Shown here in pieces: positions 17,535 to 26,172 of a DNA stretch of 64,000 nucleotides. Under the pieces are notes generated by a model, which worked only from the letters and a program-made list of their open reading frames with translations, made no database searches and was not told the origin of the DNA. Within the stretch, counting starts at the first letter, position 1. Each line of letters begins with the position of its first letter. The translations under genes and the position numbers were made by a program. This stretch comes from Pseudomonadota bacterium (GTDB lineage Bacteria > Pseudomonadota > Gammaproteobacteria > Pseudomonadales > Oceanobacteraceae): positions 186,001 through 250,000 of the forward strand of contig JAIXHJ010000002.1 of NCBI GenBank assembly GCA_030145845.1. The letters are read 5' to 3'.

Positions 17535-17567
17535 TAAAAAAACGCCTGTGAATATCTTCCACAGGCG
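17535..17567 (-). terminator. Terminator of the aminotransferase-LuxR operon
   Basis: Stem CGCCTGTG and CACAGGCG (17543-17550, 17560-17567) followed on the minus strand by eight T, about 30 bp past the LuxR-type stop codon. Confidence 0.85.
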
Positions 17568-17599
17568 CTGATTATTATCACGGGAAAGCGTATCGCCGT

Positions 17600-18391
17600 T
17601 CAGGCAACGATACGGATTTCCATTTCATTCAGATGATTCAGGAACAGGGTAAAAATTTCACTCTGCTGCGAGGTATTCAGGCGGCTGTGAATATTTTTAC
17701 GGTGCACCTTGACGGTACCGACACTGATATTCAGCTGGTCGGCAATCGACTGTGAACTGTGGCCCTGCAGAATCAGCCCGGTGATTTCCTGCTCACGACG
17801 GGTCAGTACGCCCTGACCGAAGGTACGCATGGCCTGGGTCAGGGTGCTGCGGCTTTTATCCCGGGGCAGGTATTCATCGGCATTCGACAGCCAGAACTGG
17901 CGCACCAGTGAACTGATAATCGGCAGCTGTTCCTGCAGGCGGTTCAGTTCGGCGCGGGTAATACAGCCGAGACTGGATTTACGGCCGAGGGAAATGGTGA
18001 AGTAGCTGGATTCTTCCAGCTCCACCACCAGATCTATTTCGTCCACCAGATCGAAGTTTTTGTAGCAGTTCTGGTAGTAGTCCGTCTGGCTGAAGGAATC
18101 CGGGGCCAGACTGCTGAGGCGTACCAGGGGGGCTACGTCGCGTTTTTCCAGCGCGTTGTAGAGCGGATCCAGCAGATAACTGTGCTGCAGGTAGGTGTGC
18201 AGCGTCGGGCTGACTTCTTCTGTTTCGGTGTACACCATGGCCGGCCGGCGCTCTGGCTGGTAAACCAGCATCAGGCAGGTGTCGAACAGGCACAGACCGG
18301 AGAGGTAAGCGGCCAGTTCGGTCGGAAAGCCCGACAGGCGTACGTGATCAATCAGTGAAGCAAGCTGTCTGTTATCGGCTGAATCAGGCAT
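17600..18391 (-). CDS. LuxR-type transcriptional regulator
   Basis: A 263-residue protein. The C-terminus (about 195-255) is a LuxR helix-turn-helix (VLTRREQEITGLILQGHSSQ, then SIADQLNISVGTVKVHRKNI). The N-terminal 170 residues are an unassigned sensory domain without the hallmark residues I would expect for an acyl-homoserine-lactone receptor. Its ATG overlaps the aminotransferase stop codon by one base (TAATG), so translation is probably coupled, and it may sense an intermediate of the pathway. Confidence 0.88.
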   Translation of the reverse strand: MPDSADNRQLASLIDHVRLSGFPTELAAYLSGLCLFDTCLMLVYQPERRPAMVYTETEEVSPTLHTYLQHSYLLDPLYNALEKRDVAPLVRLSSLAPDSFSQTDYYQNCYKNFDLVDEIDLVVELEESSYFTISLGRKSSLGCITRAELNRLQEQLPIISSLVRQFWLSNADEYLPRDKSRSTLTQAMRTFGQGVLTRREQEITGLILQGHSSQSIADQLNISVGTVKVHRKNIHSRLNTSQQSEIFTLFLNHLNEMEIRIVA

Positions 18392-19761
18392 TACAGAGCT
18401 CCCAGTTTCTTGGCAGATTCGAGGGTCAGGTCAAGGCACAGGCGTGCTTTCTGCACCAGTTCGTCGATCTCTTCGCGGCTGATCACCAGCGGTGGTGACA
18501 GAATCATGCGGCTGCCGGTGGCGCGCATGATCAGACCATTACTGAAACAGTGGTCACGACAGATCATGCCGATATCGATGTCAGACGGGAACGGGGTTTT
18601 GCTCTCTTTGTCTTTCATCAGCGCCATGCCGGCAACCAGACCCACGCCGTCGATATGACCAACCAGCGGATGGTCACTCAGCGCTTCACGCAGGGACTGC
18701 TGGAAATAAGGGACGATATCGTCACGCAGGGTTTCGACAATCTTTTCTTCTTTCATGATTTCGATGGTTTTCAGTGCCACTGCTGCTGCTACCGGGTGAC
18801 CAGAATAGGTGTAACCGTGGTTGAAGTCTTCATCGTGCTCAATCAGGGCGTTGGCAACGCGGTCACCAACGGCGACGGCTGCGATCGGCAGGTAGCCGGA
18901 CGACAGGCCTTTGGCCATGGTAATCATGTCCGGTTCAATGCCGAAGGTCTGACTGCCGAACCAGTTACCGGTACGGCCATAACCGCAGATCACTTCATCG
19001 GCCACGAGCAGAATGTCGTATTTTTTACAGATGCGCTGAATTTCCGGCCAGTACGTGGCGGGCGGCACAATCACGCCACCGGCGCCCTGTACCGGCTCAC
19101 CGATAAAGGCCGCCACGTTATCCGGGCCGACTTCGAGAATCTTTTCTTCCAGGGCGCGGGCGCAGACCAGACCGAACTCGTCTTCGCTCATGTCGCCGCC
19201 TTCACCGTACCAGTAAGGCTGGCGGATGTGTTCGATGTTCGGTACCAGCGGGCCACCCTGTTTGTGCATGCCGCTCATACCGCCCAGGCTGGTGCCACCG
19301 ATGGTGCTGCCGTGGTAGGCATTTTCACGGGCGATCAGAATGTTGCGGTAAGGCTTGCCCTGAATGGCCCAGTAGTGGCGGGTCAGGCGCATGATGGTGT
19401 CGATGGCTTCGGAACCGGAACCGGCAAAGAAGATATGGTTCAGATCACCCGGGGTCACGCTGGCGATGGCTTCTGCCAGTTTGGCGGCCGGGGTGTGGGT
19501 GGTCTGGAAGAAGGTGTTGTAGTACGGCAGGGTCACCATCTGTTCGTAGGCAACTTTAGCCAGGTCTTCGCGGCCGTAGCCGAGGTTCACGCACCACAGG
19601 CCGGCCATGCCGTCGAGAATCTTGTTGCCGTCCTCATCCCAGATGTACACACCTTCGCCACGGGTAATCACGCGCGCGCCTTTTTCGTTCAGGCGACCGG
19701 TGTTGGTGAAAGGGTGCAGGTGGTAACCGGCATCCTGTTGCTGGATCTGGGTCTGGCTCAT
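18391..19761 (-). CDS. Class III aminotransferase, putrescine/polyamine-pyruvate type (SpuC-like)
   Basis: A 456-residue PLP enzyme of the omega-aminotransferase group, standard length. Visible blocks: GMAGLWCVNLGYGRE near residue 50, the phosphate-binding FAGSGSEAID, LLVADEVICGYGRTG with the PLP-contacting aspartate, and MAKGLSSGYLPIAAV with the Schiff-base lysine. SpuC-type enzymes move the amino group of putrescine to pyruvate, giving 4-aminobutanal and alanine. The assignment to polyamines rests mainly on context: two PuuA genes, Pot transporters and PatD-type dehydrogenases nearby. The start is preceded by CAGGAG. Two GntR-type palindromes lie 32-55 bp upstream. Confidence 0.9.
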   Translation of the reverse strand: MSQTQIQQQDAGYHLHPFTNTGRLNEKGARVITRGEGVYIWDEDGNKILDGMAGLWCVNLGYGREDLAKVAYEQMVTLPYYNTFFQTTHTPAAKLAEAIASVTPGDLNHIFFAGSGSEAIDTIMRLTRHYWAIQGKPYRNILIARENAYHGSTIGGTSLGGMSGMHKQGGPLVPNIEHIRQPYWYGEGGDMSEDEFGLVCARALEEKILEVGPDNVAAFIGEPVQGAGGVIVPPATYWPEIQRICKKYDILLVADEVICGYGRTGNWFGSQTFGIEPDMITMAKGLSSGYLPIAAVAVGDRVANALIEHDEDFNHGYTYSGHPVAAAVALKTIEIMKEEKIVETLRDDIVPYFQQSLREALSDHPLVGHIDGVGLVAGMALMKDKESKTPFPSDIDIGMICRDHCFSNGLIMRATGSRMILSPPLVISREEIDELVQKARLCLDLTLESAKKLGAL

Positions 19762-19792
19762 GGCATGAACTCCTGACAGTGAATCTTGAAAA

Positions 19793-19816
19793 TGTGATCA
19801 CAATTTTGTGATCACA
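19793..19816. promoter_or_regulatory. Paired TGTGATCACA operators upstream of the aminotransferase gene
   Basis: Two perfect 10-bp palindromes TGTGATCACA (19793-19802 and 19807-19816) are 14 bp apart. On the minus strand a possible promoter (TTGCAT, 17 bp, CAAAAT) overlaps them. The same palindrome recurs at 20661-20670 upstream of the PuuA-like gene, so the GntR-type protein encoded between is the likely binder and repressor. Spacing rules out a standard CRP site. Confidence 0.7.
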
Positions 19817-19914
19817 AAACGAATGATGCAAGGGGTAATCAGAAAACTGACCTGAATTGTCAGGTTTGCGGGTATGATTGCTGGCAGGAACAGGGATAAA
19901 GGCCGGCCCGGCAC

Positions 19915-20610
19915 TCAGCCGAGCAGCCTTTTCAGTTTTTCGGGGGCTTTGGCGAAGGCGCAGCCGTCGCGGATATCGGCCTCAATGGCCAGTGCCAGCG
20001 CCATCGGGTCCTGCTTTTCGATGGCGGCCAGTGCTTCCTGATGGCGGTCGATCTGGTAGTACTCTTCCAGACTTTCGGCCGACACGCGCATAAAGGGCGC
20101 CAGCTGCAGCCACAGGCTCTCGATCAGCGGCAGGGTGACCTGATGCGGGTTGGCGGTGTAAATGGTGCGGTGGAACTGCTGGTTGAGGCTGGTGACGGCC
20201 TCGGCATCACCGGCGGCTTCGGCGCGGTCGATGCCACGGTCGATGTTACGCAGCTCGGCCAGCCGGGTGGCGTCGATGTAGGGCATGGCTTTGAGGGCGG
20301 CGTGCGGTTCCAGCGCGATGCGTGCTTCCACCAGTTCGTTGAATTTCATCGCGGTCATTTCCGGCACCACCACCCGGCGGTTGCCGAGAATTTCCAGCGC
20401 GCCTTCGGCGGATAGCTGGCGCAGTGCTTCGCGCACCGGCATCGGGGAAACCCCCATCAGGCTTGCCAGTTCACGGATGGTCAGCGCCCGGCCGGGTGGA
20501 ATCTGGCCCAGCAATACGGCCTGGCGCAGGGTGTTATATACCCACTGGGTGATAGTTACAGCATCATCACGCTGGGCTAGGGTGATGGTAATGGGCGAGT
20601 GTTTGTCCAT
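19915..20610 (-). CDS. GntR/FCD-family transcriptional regulator
   Basis: A 231-residue protein with an N-terminal GntR winged helix (about residues 20-85; GRALTIRELASLMGVSPMPV, REALRQLSAEGALE) and a C-terminal FCD ligand domain (about 90-215) with the metal-site residues in LNQQFHRTIY. It sits between the aminotransferase and a PuuA-like gene, both of which carry the TGTGATCACA palindrome upstream. It probably represses both until a polyamine-derived ligand is present, and may regulate itself through the 20661 site. Confidence 0.92.
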   Translation of the reverse strand: MDKHSPITITLAQRDDAVTITQWVYNTLRQAVLLGQIPPGRALTIRELASLMGVSPMPVREALRQLSAEGALEILGNRRVVVPEMTAMKFNELVEARIALEPHAALKAMPYIDATRLAELRNIDRGIDRAEAAGDAEAVTSLNQQFHRTIYTANPHQVTLPLIESLWLQLAPFMRVSAESLEEYYQIDRHQEALAAIEKQDPMALALAIEADIRDGCAFAKAPEKLKRLLG

Positions 20611-20660
20611 GTAGAGAGAGCCGGTTTACCTGTTGTTCGGGATTGCCAGTGTTGTGGTTT

Positions 20661-20670
20661 TGTGATCACA
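20661..20670. promoter_or_regulatory. Third TGTGATCACA operator, between gntR and the PuuA-like gene
   Basis: A perfect copy of the palindrome found twice before the aminotransferase, 51 bp upstream of the GntR start and 78 bp upstream of the PuuA-like start. A TATAGT at 20680-20685 could be the -10 box of the rightward promoter, placing the operator over its -35 region. Confidence 0.65.
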
Positions 20671-20747
20671 ATTAAAGCATATAGTGATTCCGGTGTCGGG
20701 TTCTACCCTTTCCTGCATTTCAAGTTAATGAAAACTCTGGTGTACCA

Positions 20748-22073
20748 ATGGAAAACGATTTTGACTTATTTATCGTTGATCTGAATGGCAATCTGCGCGG
20801 TAAGCGCCTGCTGGGCAGTTCGCTCGATAAAGTTATGGAAGAAGGCATCAAACTGCCACGCTCTGTGGTTGGTCTGGACTTCTGGGGCGATGATGTAGCA
20901 GATAACGGGCTGGTCTTTGAAACCGGCGACAACGACGGTATCTGCATGCCGGTACAGGACGAGCCTGTGCCTGTGCCCTGGGCTGAGCTCGACCGCCGTC
21001 AGCTGCACGCCATGATGGTCAATCCTGATGGTTCACCTTTCGGTGCCGACCCGCGTCAGGTGCTGAAAACGGTACTGGAAAAATTCCACGCGCGCGGCTG
21101 GTATCCGGTGATGGCCACCGAACTGGAATTTTATCTGATGGATGCCGACTCGGAAGAGCTCCAGCGTCCGAAACCGCCGGTACTGGAACGTGGCCACGGC
21201 CGCCGCCTGAATACCAAAGACGCCTACTCCATTGAGGATGTGGACGGTCTGGAATCCTTCTTCGCCAACGTGCGTGACTGCTGCGATCAGCAGGGCGTGC
21301 TGGCCGATACCATTATTTCTGAACTCGGCCCCGGCCAGTTTGAAATCAACCTCAAGCATGTGGCTGACCCGCTGTCGGCCGGTGATCAGGCGATCTGGTT
21401 CAAGCGTCTGGTGAAAGGTATTGCGCGTAAGTACAACTACAGCGCCACCTTTATGGCCAAGCCGTACGCGGAAGAGTCCGGCTGCGGTTTCCACGTGCAT
21501 TTCAGCCTCACCGACAAAGACGGCAACAACCTGTTTGATGATGGTGGTGATGAAGGTACCGAAATGCTGCGCCATGCCATCGCCGGTATCCTGAAAGTGA
21601 TGCCGGAAAGCATGCTGATGTTCGCGCCGCATCTGAACTCCTACCACCGTTTCCAGGAAGGCTCACACGCGCCGGTGTACGCCTGCTGGGGCTACGAGAA
21701 CCGTACCGCTGCGGTGCGCGTACCGGAGAGTGAACCGGAAGCACGCCGTATCGAGCACCGGGTTTCCGGCGCTGATGCCAATCCGTATCTGGTGCTGGCG
21801 GCAGTACTGGCTGGTGCTCTGTATGGCCTGGAAAACAAGCTGGCGGCACCGGAACCGACCGAGGGGGATGCCTACGCCGTCGGTGATGAATCAACCCGTC
21901 TGCCGTGGTACTGGGATGACGCGATTGATCTGTTGAAGCAAAGTGAAATCATCCGTCACTATCTGGGCGATGAATTTGTCGACGTGCTCTGTGCTGTCAA
22001 ACGTCATGAAATGGAGTTGCTCAACAAACGCATCTCAGATATTGAGTACGAGTCTTATCTCGGCCTGCTCTGA
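20748..22073 (+). CDS. puuA: Glutamine-synthetase-family enzyme, probable gamma-glutamylputrescine synthetase (first copy)
   Basis: A 441-residue member of the GlnA fold without the longer architecture of housekeeping glutamine synthetase. Metal and glutamate-site motifs are visible: ATELEFYLMDADSEE, GPGQFEINLKH and SGCGFHVHFSLTD, then the nucleotide-site block YENRTAAVRVPESEPEARRI. In the Puu pathway the enzyme ligates glutamate to putrescine with ATP. A second, different copy lies at 27451-28794, so the two may act on different amines. Reading probably starts at the GntR-controlled promoter just upstream. Confidence 0.87.
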   Translation: MENDFDLFIVDLNGNLRGKRLLGSSLDKVMEEGIKLPRSVVGLDFWGDDVADNGLVFETGDNDGICMPVQDEPVPVPWAELDRRQLHAMMVNPDGSPFGADPRQVLKTVLEKFHARGWYPVMATELEFYLMDADSEELQRPKPPVLERGHGRRLNTKDAYSIEDVDGLESFFANVRDCCDQQGVLADTIISELGPGQFEINLKHVADPLSAGDQAIWFKRLVKGIARKYNYSATFMAKPYAEESGCGFHVHFSLTDKDGNNLFDDGGDEGTEMLRHAIAGILKVMPESMLMFAPHLNSYHRFQEGSHAPVYACWGYENRTAAVRVPESEPEARRIEHRVSGADANPYLVLAAVLAGALYGLENKLAAPEPTEGDAYAVGDESTRLPWYWDDAIDLLKQSEIIRHYLGDEFVDVLCAVKRHEMELLNKRISDIEYESYLGLL

Positions 22074-22329
22074 ATGCTGACGGGAAATGAACACTTTGTC
22101 ACACTGGCACTGTGTTCATCCCGCGCCAGGTGAAGAATACCTAGGGGGGGGTATGGGATGAGATGGCCCACTCCTTTAGTTTTTGCGGTAAGGGAATGCA
22201 GAAGGCACCGGCAGTAGCTGCATTCGACGGATAACAACAAGGGTAGTGGCAACAAGGTTGACCCGCCCTGGAACTGCCTGCAGGTTCCGGTGCTGACACA
22301 ACAGGCCATATCCAACTGGTAGCAAGGTT

Positions 22330-23517
22330 ATGACGACAGCAGAACATCCGGCTCAGACCGAGTCACAGACTGATACAGCAGTAAACCCGCTGACCGCCCC
22401 CGCCCCTGAACTGTGGCGTGACCCGAACGCAAAACCCTTTGTCGTCTTTGATGGCATCACCAAGGAATTCGGCGATTTCACCGCCGTGGATAACATCAGT
22501 CTGGATATCTATAAGCGCGAACTGTTCTGCCTGCTGGGTGGTTCCGGTTCCGGTAAAAGTACCCTGCTGCGTATGCTGGCCGGATTTGAACAGCCGACGT
22601 CAGGCCGCATCCTGATTGACGGTGTGGATATGTCCGGCATTCCGCCGTGGAACCGCCCGGTGAATATGATGTTCCAGTCCTACGCACTGTTCCCGCATCT
22701 GAGCGTGGAAAAGAACGTGGCCTTTGGTCTGCGCCGTGAAGGCATGGCCGACGGTGATGTGAAGCGCCGGGTACAGGAAATTCTGGACATGGTGCAGATG
22801 GGGCATCTGGCCAAACGTAAACCGCATCAGCTGTCCGGTGGTCAGCGTCAGCGTGTGGCGCTGGCCCGTTCGCTGGTGAAGCGTCCCAAGCTGCTGCTGC
22901 TGGATGAGCCGCTGGGCGCACTGGATAAAAAACTGCGGGAAGAAACTCAGTTCGAGCTGATGAATATTCAGGAAGAACTGGGCGTGACTTTTATCGTGGT
23001 AACCCACGATCAGGAAGAAGCCATGACTCTGGCGACCCGCATCGGCGTGATGAACCAGGGTGAAATTGTGCAGGTTGGTGAACCGCACGATATTTACGAA
23101 TATCCGAACAGCCGTTTTGTCGCCAGCTTTATCGGCTCGGTGAATATGTTTGAAGGCGTGGTGACCGTGGATGAAGTGGACCACGTGATCATTGATTCCG
23201 CCGAAGCGGGTGGCCTGCTGCGCGTGGATCACGGCATCAGCTGCGCACCGAATCAGAAAGTGCATGTGGCGCTGCGGCCGGAAAAAATCACGCTCAGCCA
23301 TGACAAACCGGATCAGGACGTGAACTGCATGTTCGGTAAGGTCGAAGATATTGCTTACATGGGCAATATGTCGATTTTCCGTATCCGTCTCGCCAACGGC
23401 AAAGAGGTCCGCGTGACCCAGCCGAACTACGCCCGCGATATCAAAGGTAAATTTACCTGGGGCGATATGGTGTATCTGCACTGGGAAGTCGACAGCAGCG
23501 TGGTACTGACCGTATGA
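22330..23517 (+). CDS. potG: Putrescine ABC transporter ATP-binding protein
   Basis: A 395-residue ABC ATPase with Walker A GGSGSGKST (residues 70-78), signature LSGGQRQRVALARSL, Walker B LLLLDEPLGALD and the switch histidine in VVTHDQEEAM. A C-terminal TOBE-type regulatory region follows from about residue 290. The roughly 40-residue N-terminal extension before the ATPase core is typical of PotG rather than PotA. It overlaps the permease gene by four bases (ATGA). The 256-bp gap upstream should hold its promoter; it contains a run of eight G near 22145 and a short imperfect palindrome at 22270-22288, with no gene visible. Confidence 0.93.
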   Translation: MTTAEHPAQTESQTDTAVNPLTAPAPELWRDPNAKPFVVFDGITKEFGDFTAVDNISLDIYKRELFCLLGGSGSGKSTLLRMLAGFEQPTSGRILIDGVDMSGIPPWNRPVNMMFQSYALFPHLSVEKNVAFGLRREGMADGDVKRRVQEILDMVQMGHLAKRKPHQLSGGQRQRVALARSLVKRPKLLLLDEPLGALDKKLREETQFELMNIQEELGVTFIVVTHDQEEAMTLATRIGVMNQGEIVQVGEPHDIYEYPNSRFVASFIGSVNMFEGVVTVDEVDHVIIDSAEAGGLLRVDHGISCAPNQKVHVALRPEKITLSHDKPDQDVNCMFGKVEDIAYMGNMSIFRIRLANGKEVRVTQPNYARDIKGKFTWGDMVYLHWEVDSSVVLTV

Positions 23518-24464
23518 AGAAACTGACCGCTGCCTCTCTGTATGCCGGTAAAAACCGGCTGATGGGGTATTTAGCCAGACATAAATGGGGCCGCAAAGTT
23601 GTTGTCGGTATTCCGTTTGTCTGGCTGGCCCTGTTCTTCTTTATTCCGTTTGTGGTGGTGTTCAAGATTTCGCTGTCTGAATCAGCGATTGCGATTCCGC
23701 CTTATACCGATCTGTTCAGCTGGGATGTCGAAGATGCCTATGCCACGCTGAAAGTGAATCTGGGTAACTTCCTGTTCCTGCTGGAAGACAGTTATTACCT
23801 CGATGCCTATCTCAGCTCGTTGAAAATTGCCGCTATTTCCACCGTTATTACGCTGATCATCGGTTTCCCGATGGCGTATCTGATTGCGCGCAGCGAACCG
23901 CGCCGTCGTATGTTCCTGCTGGCCATGGTGATTCTGCCGTTCTGGACCTCCTTCCTGCTGCGTGTATACGCCTGGATGGCGCTGCTGAAGAAGAATGGCC
24001 CGGTGAATGATGTACTGATGAGCATCGGTCTGATTGATGAGCCTCTGCGCATCCTCAATACCGATATCGCCGTGTATATCGGTATTGTTTATACCTACCT
24101 GCCGTTTATGATCCTGCCGCTGTATGCGGTGCTGGAAAAGCTCGATAACAGTCTGCTGGAAGCGGCCGAAGATCTTGGTTGCCGTCCGTTCCAGACCTTC
24201 TTCCTGGTCACCGTGCCGCTGGCCATGCCGGGTATTGTTGCCGGCTGTCTGCTGGTCTTTATTCCGGTGGTGGGCGAGTACGTGATTCCGGCTCTGCTGG
24301 GGGGTTCCGATACCCTGATGATCGGTCGGGTGCTGTGGGATGAGTTCTCCAAAAACCGCGACTGGCCAATGGCGTCGGCGGTGGCCACTGTCATGCTGGT
24401 GGTTCTGGTGGTGCCTATTATGCTGGCCCGGAACCGGATGGGTAACAAGGAGGAGACTTACTGA
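23514..24464 (+). CDS. potH: Putrescine ABC transporter permease, PotH type
   Basis: A 316-residue inner-membrane permease with six hydrophobic segments and the ABC coupling loop EAAEDLGCRPFQTFFLVTVPL near residue 215. It starts inside the potG stop codon region (four-base overlap) and ends one base into potI. With PotG, PotI and the binding protein encoded at 26173-27294 it would form a complete importer. Confidence 0.93.
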   Translation: MKKLTAASLYAGKNRLMGYLARHKWGRKVVVGIPFVWLALFFFIPFVVVFKISLSESAIAIPPYTDLFSWDVEDAYATLKVNLGNFLFLLEDSYYLDAYLSSLKIAAISTVITLIIGFPMAYLIARSEPRRRMFLLAMVILPFWTSFLLRVYAWMALLKKNGPVNDVLMSIGLIDEPLRILNTDIAVYIGIVYTYLPFMILPLYAVLEKLDNSLLEAAEDLGCRPFQTFFLVTVPLAMPGIVAGCLLVFIPVVGEYVIPALLGGSDTLMIGRVLWDEFSKNRDWPMASAVATVMLVVLVVPIMLARNRMGNKEETY

Positions 24465-25282
24465 TGCAACGCAGATCCTATTTTCTGAATACATCGGCAT
24501 TACTGGGTTTTATTTTCCTCTATCTGCCGATGATTTCACTGGTCATCTACAGCTTTAACAAATCCAAACTGGTCACCGTCTGGGGTGGCTGGTCACTGCA
24601 GTGGTACGTGGAGCTGTTCAATAATGACGAGATCATGAGCGCCGCCATGCTCAGTCTCAAGATCGCCTTTGTTGCCGCCAGCCTGTCGGTGGTACTGGGA
24701 GTCATGGCGGGTTTTGCTCTGACGCGCATGGGCCGTTTCCGCGGCAAGATGGTGCTGTCCGGCTGGATCAGTGCACCGCTGGTGATGCCGGATGTGATTA
24801 CCGGTCTGTCACTGCTGCTGTTATTCGTAACGCTGGAAAACCTGTTCGGCTGGCCGTCCGGTCGGGGGGCGATGACCATTATTATTGCCCATACCACTTT
24901 CTGTATGGCGTATGTGGCGGTGATCGTGCAGTCACGCCTTACTGATATGGATGAGTCACTGGAAGAAGCGGCGATGGATCTGGGTGCCAAACCTTTCACG
25001 CTGTTTTTCCTGGTGACCCTGCCGCTGATCGCCCCGGCCATTATTTCCGGCTGGCTGCTGGCCTTTACCCTGTCACTGGATGACCTGGTGATTGCCAGCT
25101 TCGTGGCGGGTCCGGGTAACAGCACGCTGCCAATGATTATTTTCTCCAAAGTGCGTCTGGGGGTAACACCGGAAATTAACGCACTGGCAACGCTGATGAT
25201 TCTGATCGTGGCTATCGGCGTGGTTGCCGCCATGTACCAGATGCGTCGCCGTGAGAAACAGGAAATCAAGCCAGACGCTTAA
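24464..25282 (+). CDS. potI: Putrescine ABC transporter permease, PotI type
   Basis: A 272-residue permease with six hydrophobic segments; the coupling loop reads EEAAMDLGAKPFTLFFLVTL. The start codon overlaps the potH stop (TGATG). The usual partner order PotG-PotH-PotI is kept, but the binding protein is encoded separately on the other strand. Confidence 0.93.
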   Translation: MQRRSYFLNTSALLGFIFLYLPMISLVIYSFNKSKLVTVWGGWSLQWYVELFNNDEIMSAAMLSLKIAFVAASLSVVLGVMAGFALTRMGRFRGKMVLSGWISAPLVMPDVITGLSLLLLFVTLENLFGWPSGRGAMTIIIAHTTFCMAYVAVIVQSRLTDMDESLEEAAMDLGAKPFTLFFLVTLPLIAPAIISGWLLAFTLSLDDLVIASFVAGPGNSTLPMIIFSKVRLGVTPEINALATLMILIVAIGVVAAMYQMRRREKQEIKPDA

Positions 25283-25294
25283 ACCATAAAGAAC

Positions 25295-25358
25295 GGGCCT
25301 GCCGGTACTGAATCAGAGGAATGCGCAGTGCGTGATGTCCTTCAGTGCCGGCGGGCCC
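25295..25358 (+). other. Long intercistronic hairpin between potI and the amidotransferase gene
   Basis: An 18-bp stem (25295-25312 against 25341-25358) pairs completely with only two G-U wobbles; the loop is 28 bases. There is no U-run after it, so it is more likely an RNA stability or processing element, or partial attenuator, than a terminator. Confidence 0.6.
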
Positions 25359-25379
25359 GGATTGTTTATACGAGGTGTT

Positions 25380-26093
25380 ATGAAAATAGGTATTCTTGCC
25401 GCCGGTACCACACCGGACGAGCTGACCGACCGTTACTCGACCTACGCTGAAATGTTTGTCGAGCTGTTTGATAAGGCCGGTAAAAAATTTGAATATGAAT
25501 TTTTTGATGTGCGTGAAGATGTCTTCCCCGACAGCGCGGATGTCTGTGATGGCTGGATTATCACCGGCTCCAAATTCGGTGTGTATGACAACCTGCCGTG
25601 GATGATCCGTCTGAAACAGCTGATTCTGGATATCCGTGCCACGGGTAAACCCCTGATCGGTATCTGCTTTGGTCATCAGATCATCGCCGATACGCTGGGC
25701 GGTAAGGTGGAAAAATATCAGGGTGGCTGGGGTGTTTCCCTGCACACTTATCAGCTGCAGAATGCTGACTCTTTTACTACAGATAAAGAATTCACCATCA
25801 ATGCCATGCATCAGGACCAGGTGGTGGAAAAGCCGGCGGATGCGACGGTGATTGCCAGCTCTGATTTCTGCCGCTATGCCGGCCTGATGTATGACGATCA
25901 GATTATGACCTTCCAGGCACACCCGGAATTTACCGTGGCCTATGAAGCCGATCTGGTTAAAGCCCGCCGCAGCACCGTGGTGCCGGATGAGATTGCCGAT
26001 AAAGGTCTGGCGCTACTGGCTGAACGTAAAACGGATATTGATTCCGTGAAAGTGGCTGACTGGATGGCCGGCTTTCTGACTAAGCCGCGTTAA
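25380..26093 (+). CDS. Class I glutamine amidotransferase in the polyamine cluster
   Basis: A 237-residue stand-alone GATase domain. The catalytic triad is visible: Cys97 in GICFGHQ, and His181 and Glu183 in FQAHPEFT. GWIITGSKFGVYD supplies the oxyanion-side glycine region. It takes the place where E. coli has PuuD, which hydrolyses gamma-glutamyl-GABA. PuuD belongs to the related Peptidase_C26 family, whereas this protein looks like the GMP-synthase-type GATase. Hydrolysis of a gamma-glutamyl amide is therefore a reasonable but unproven guess. The ATG at 25380, behind GAGGTG, is preferred to an ATG 48 bp upstream. Confidence 0.87.
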   Translation: MKIGILAAGTTPDELTDRYSTYAEMFVELFDKAGKKFEYEFFDVREDVFPDSADVCDGWIITGSKFGVYDNLPWMIRLKQLILDIRATGKPLIGICFGHQIIADTLGGKVEKYQGGWGVSLHTYQLQNADSFTTDKEFTINAMHQDQVVEKPADATVIASSDFCRYAGLMYDDQIMTFQAHPEFTVAYEADLVKARRSTVVPDEIADKGLALLAERKTDIDSVKVADWMAGFLTKPR

Positions 26094-26172
26094 CGGTCCG
26101 GCGGTCAGTCTCCGGCAGGATGGAGCACCACCATACCGGACCCTGTGACTGACATTTTATGGCGGCGGTAAA

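Noticed and set aside
18550-19776. 408-codon open frame on the plus strand
   Set aside because: Entirely antisense to the class III aminotransferase, His/Val/Gly-rich with no family pattern; a codon-bias shadow.
19793-19816. CRP-type sites (TGTGA...TCACA)
   Set aside because: The half-sites abut with no 6-bp spacer, so the geometry is wrong for CRP; a GntR-type operator fits better.
26094-26172. Two interlocking inverted repeats (GGTCCGG/CCGGACC and GTCAGTC/GACTGAC) between convergent genes
   Set aside because: They could form a pseudoknot or alternative terminators, but the stems are only 7 bp in a 79-bp gap and may be chance.
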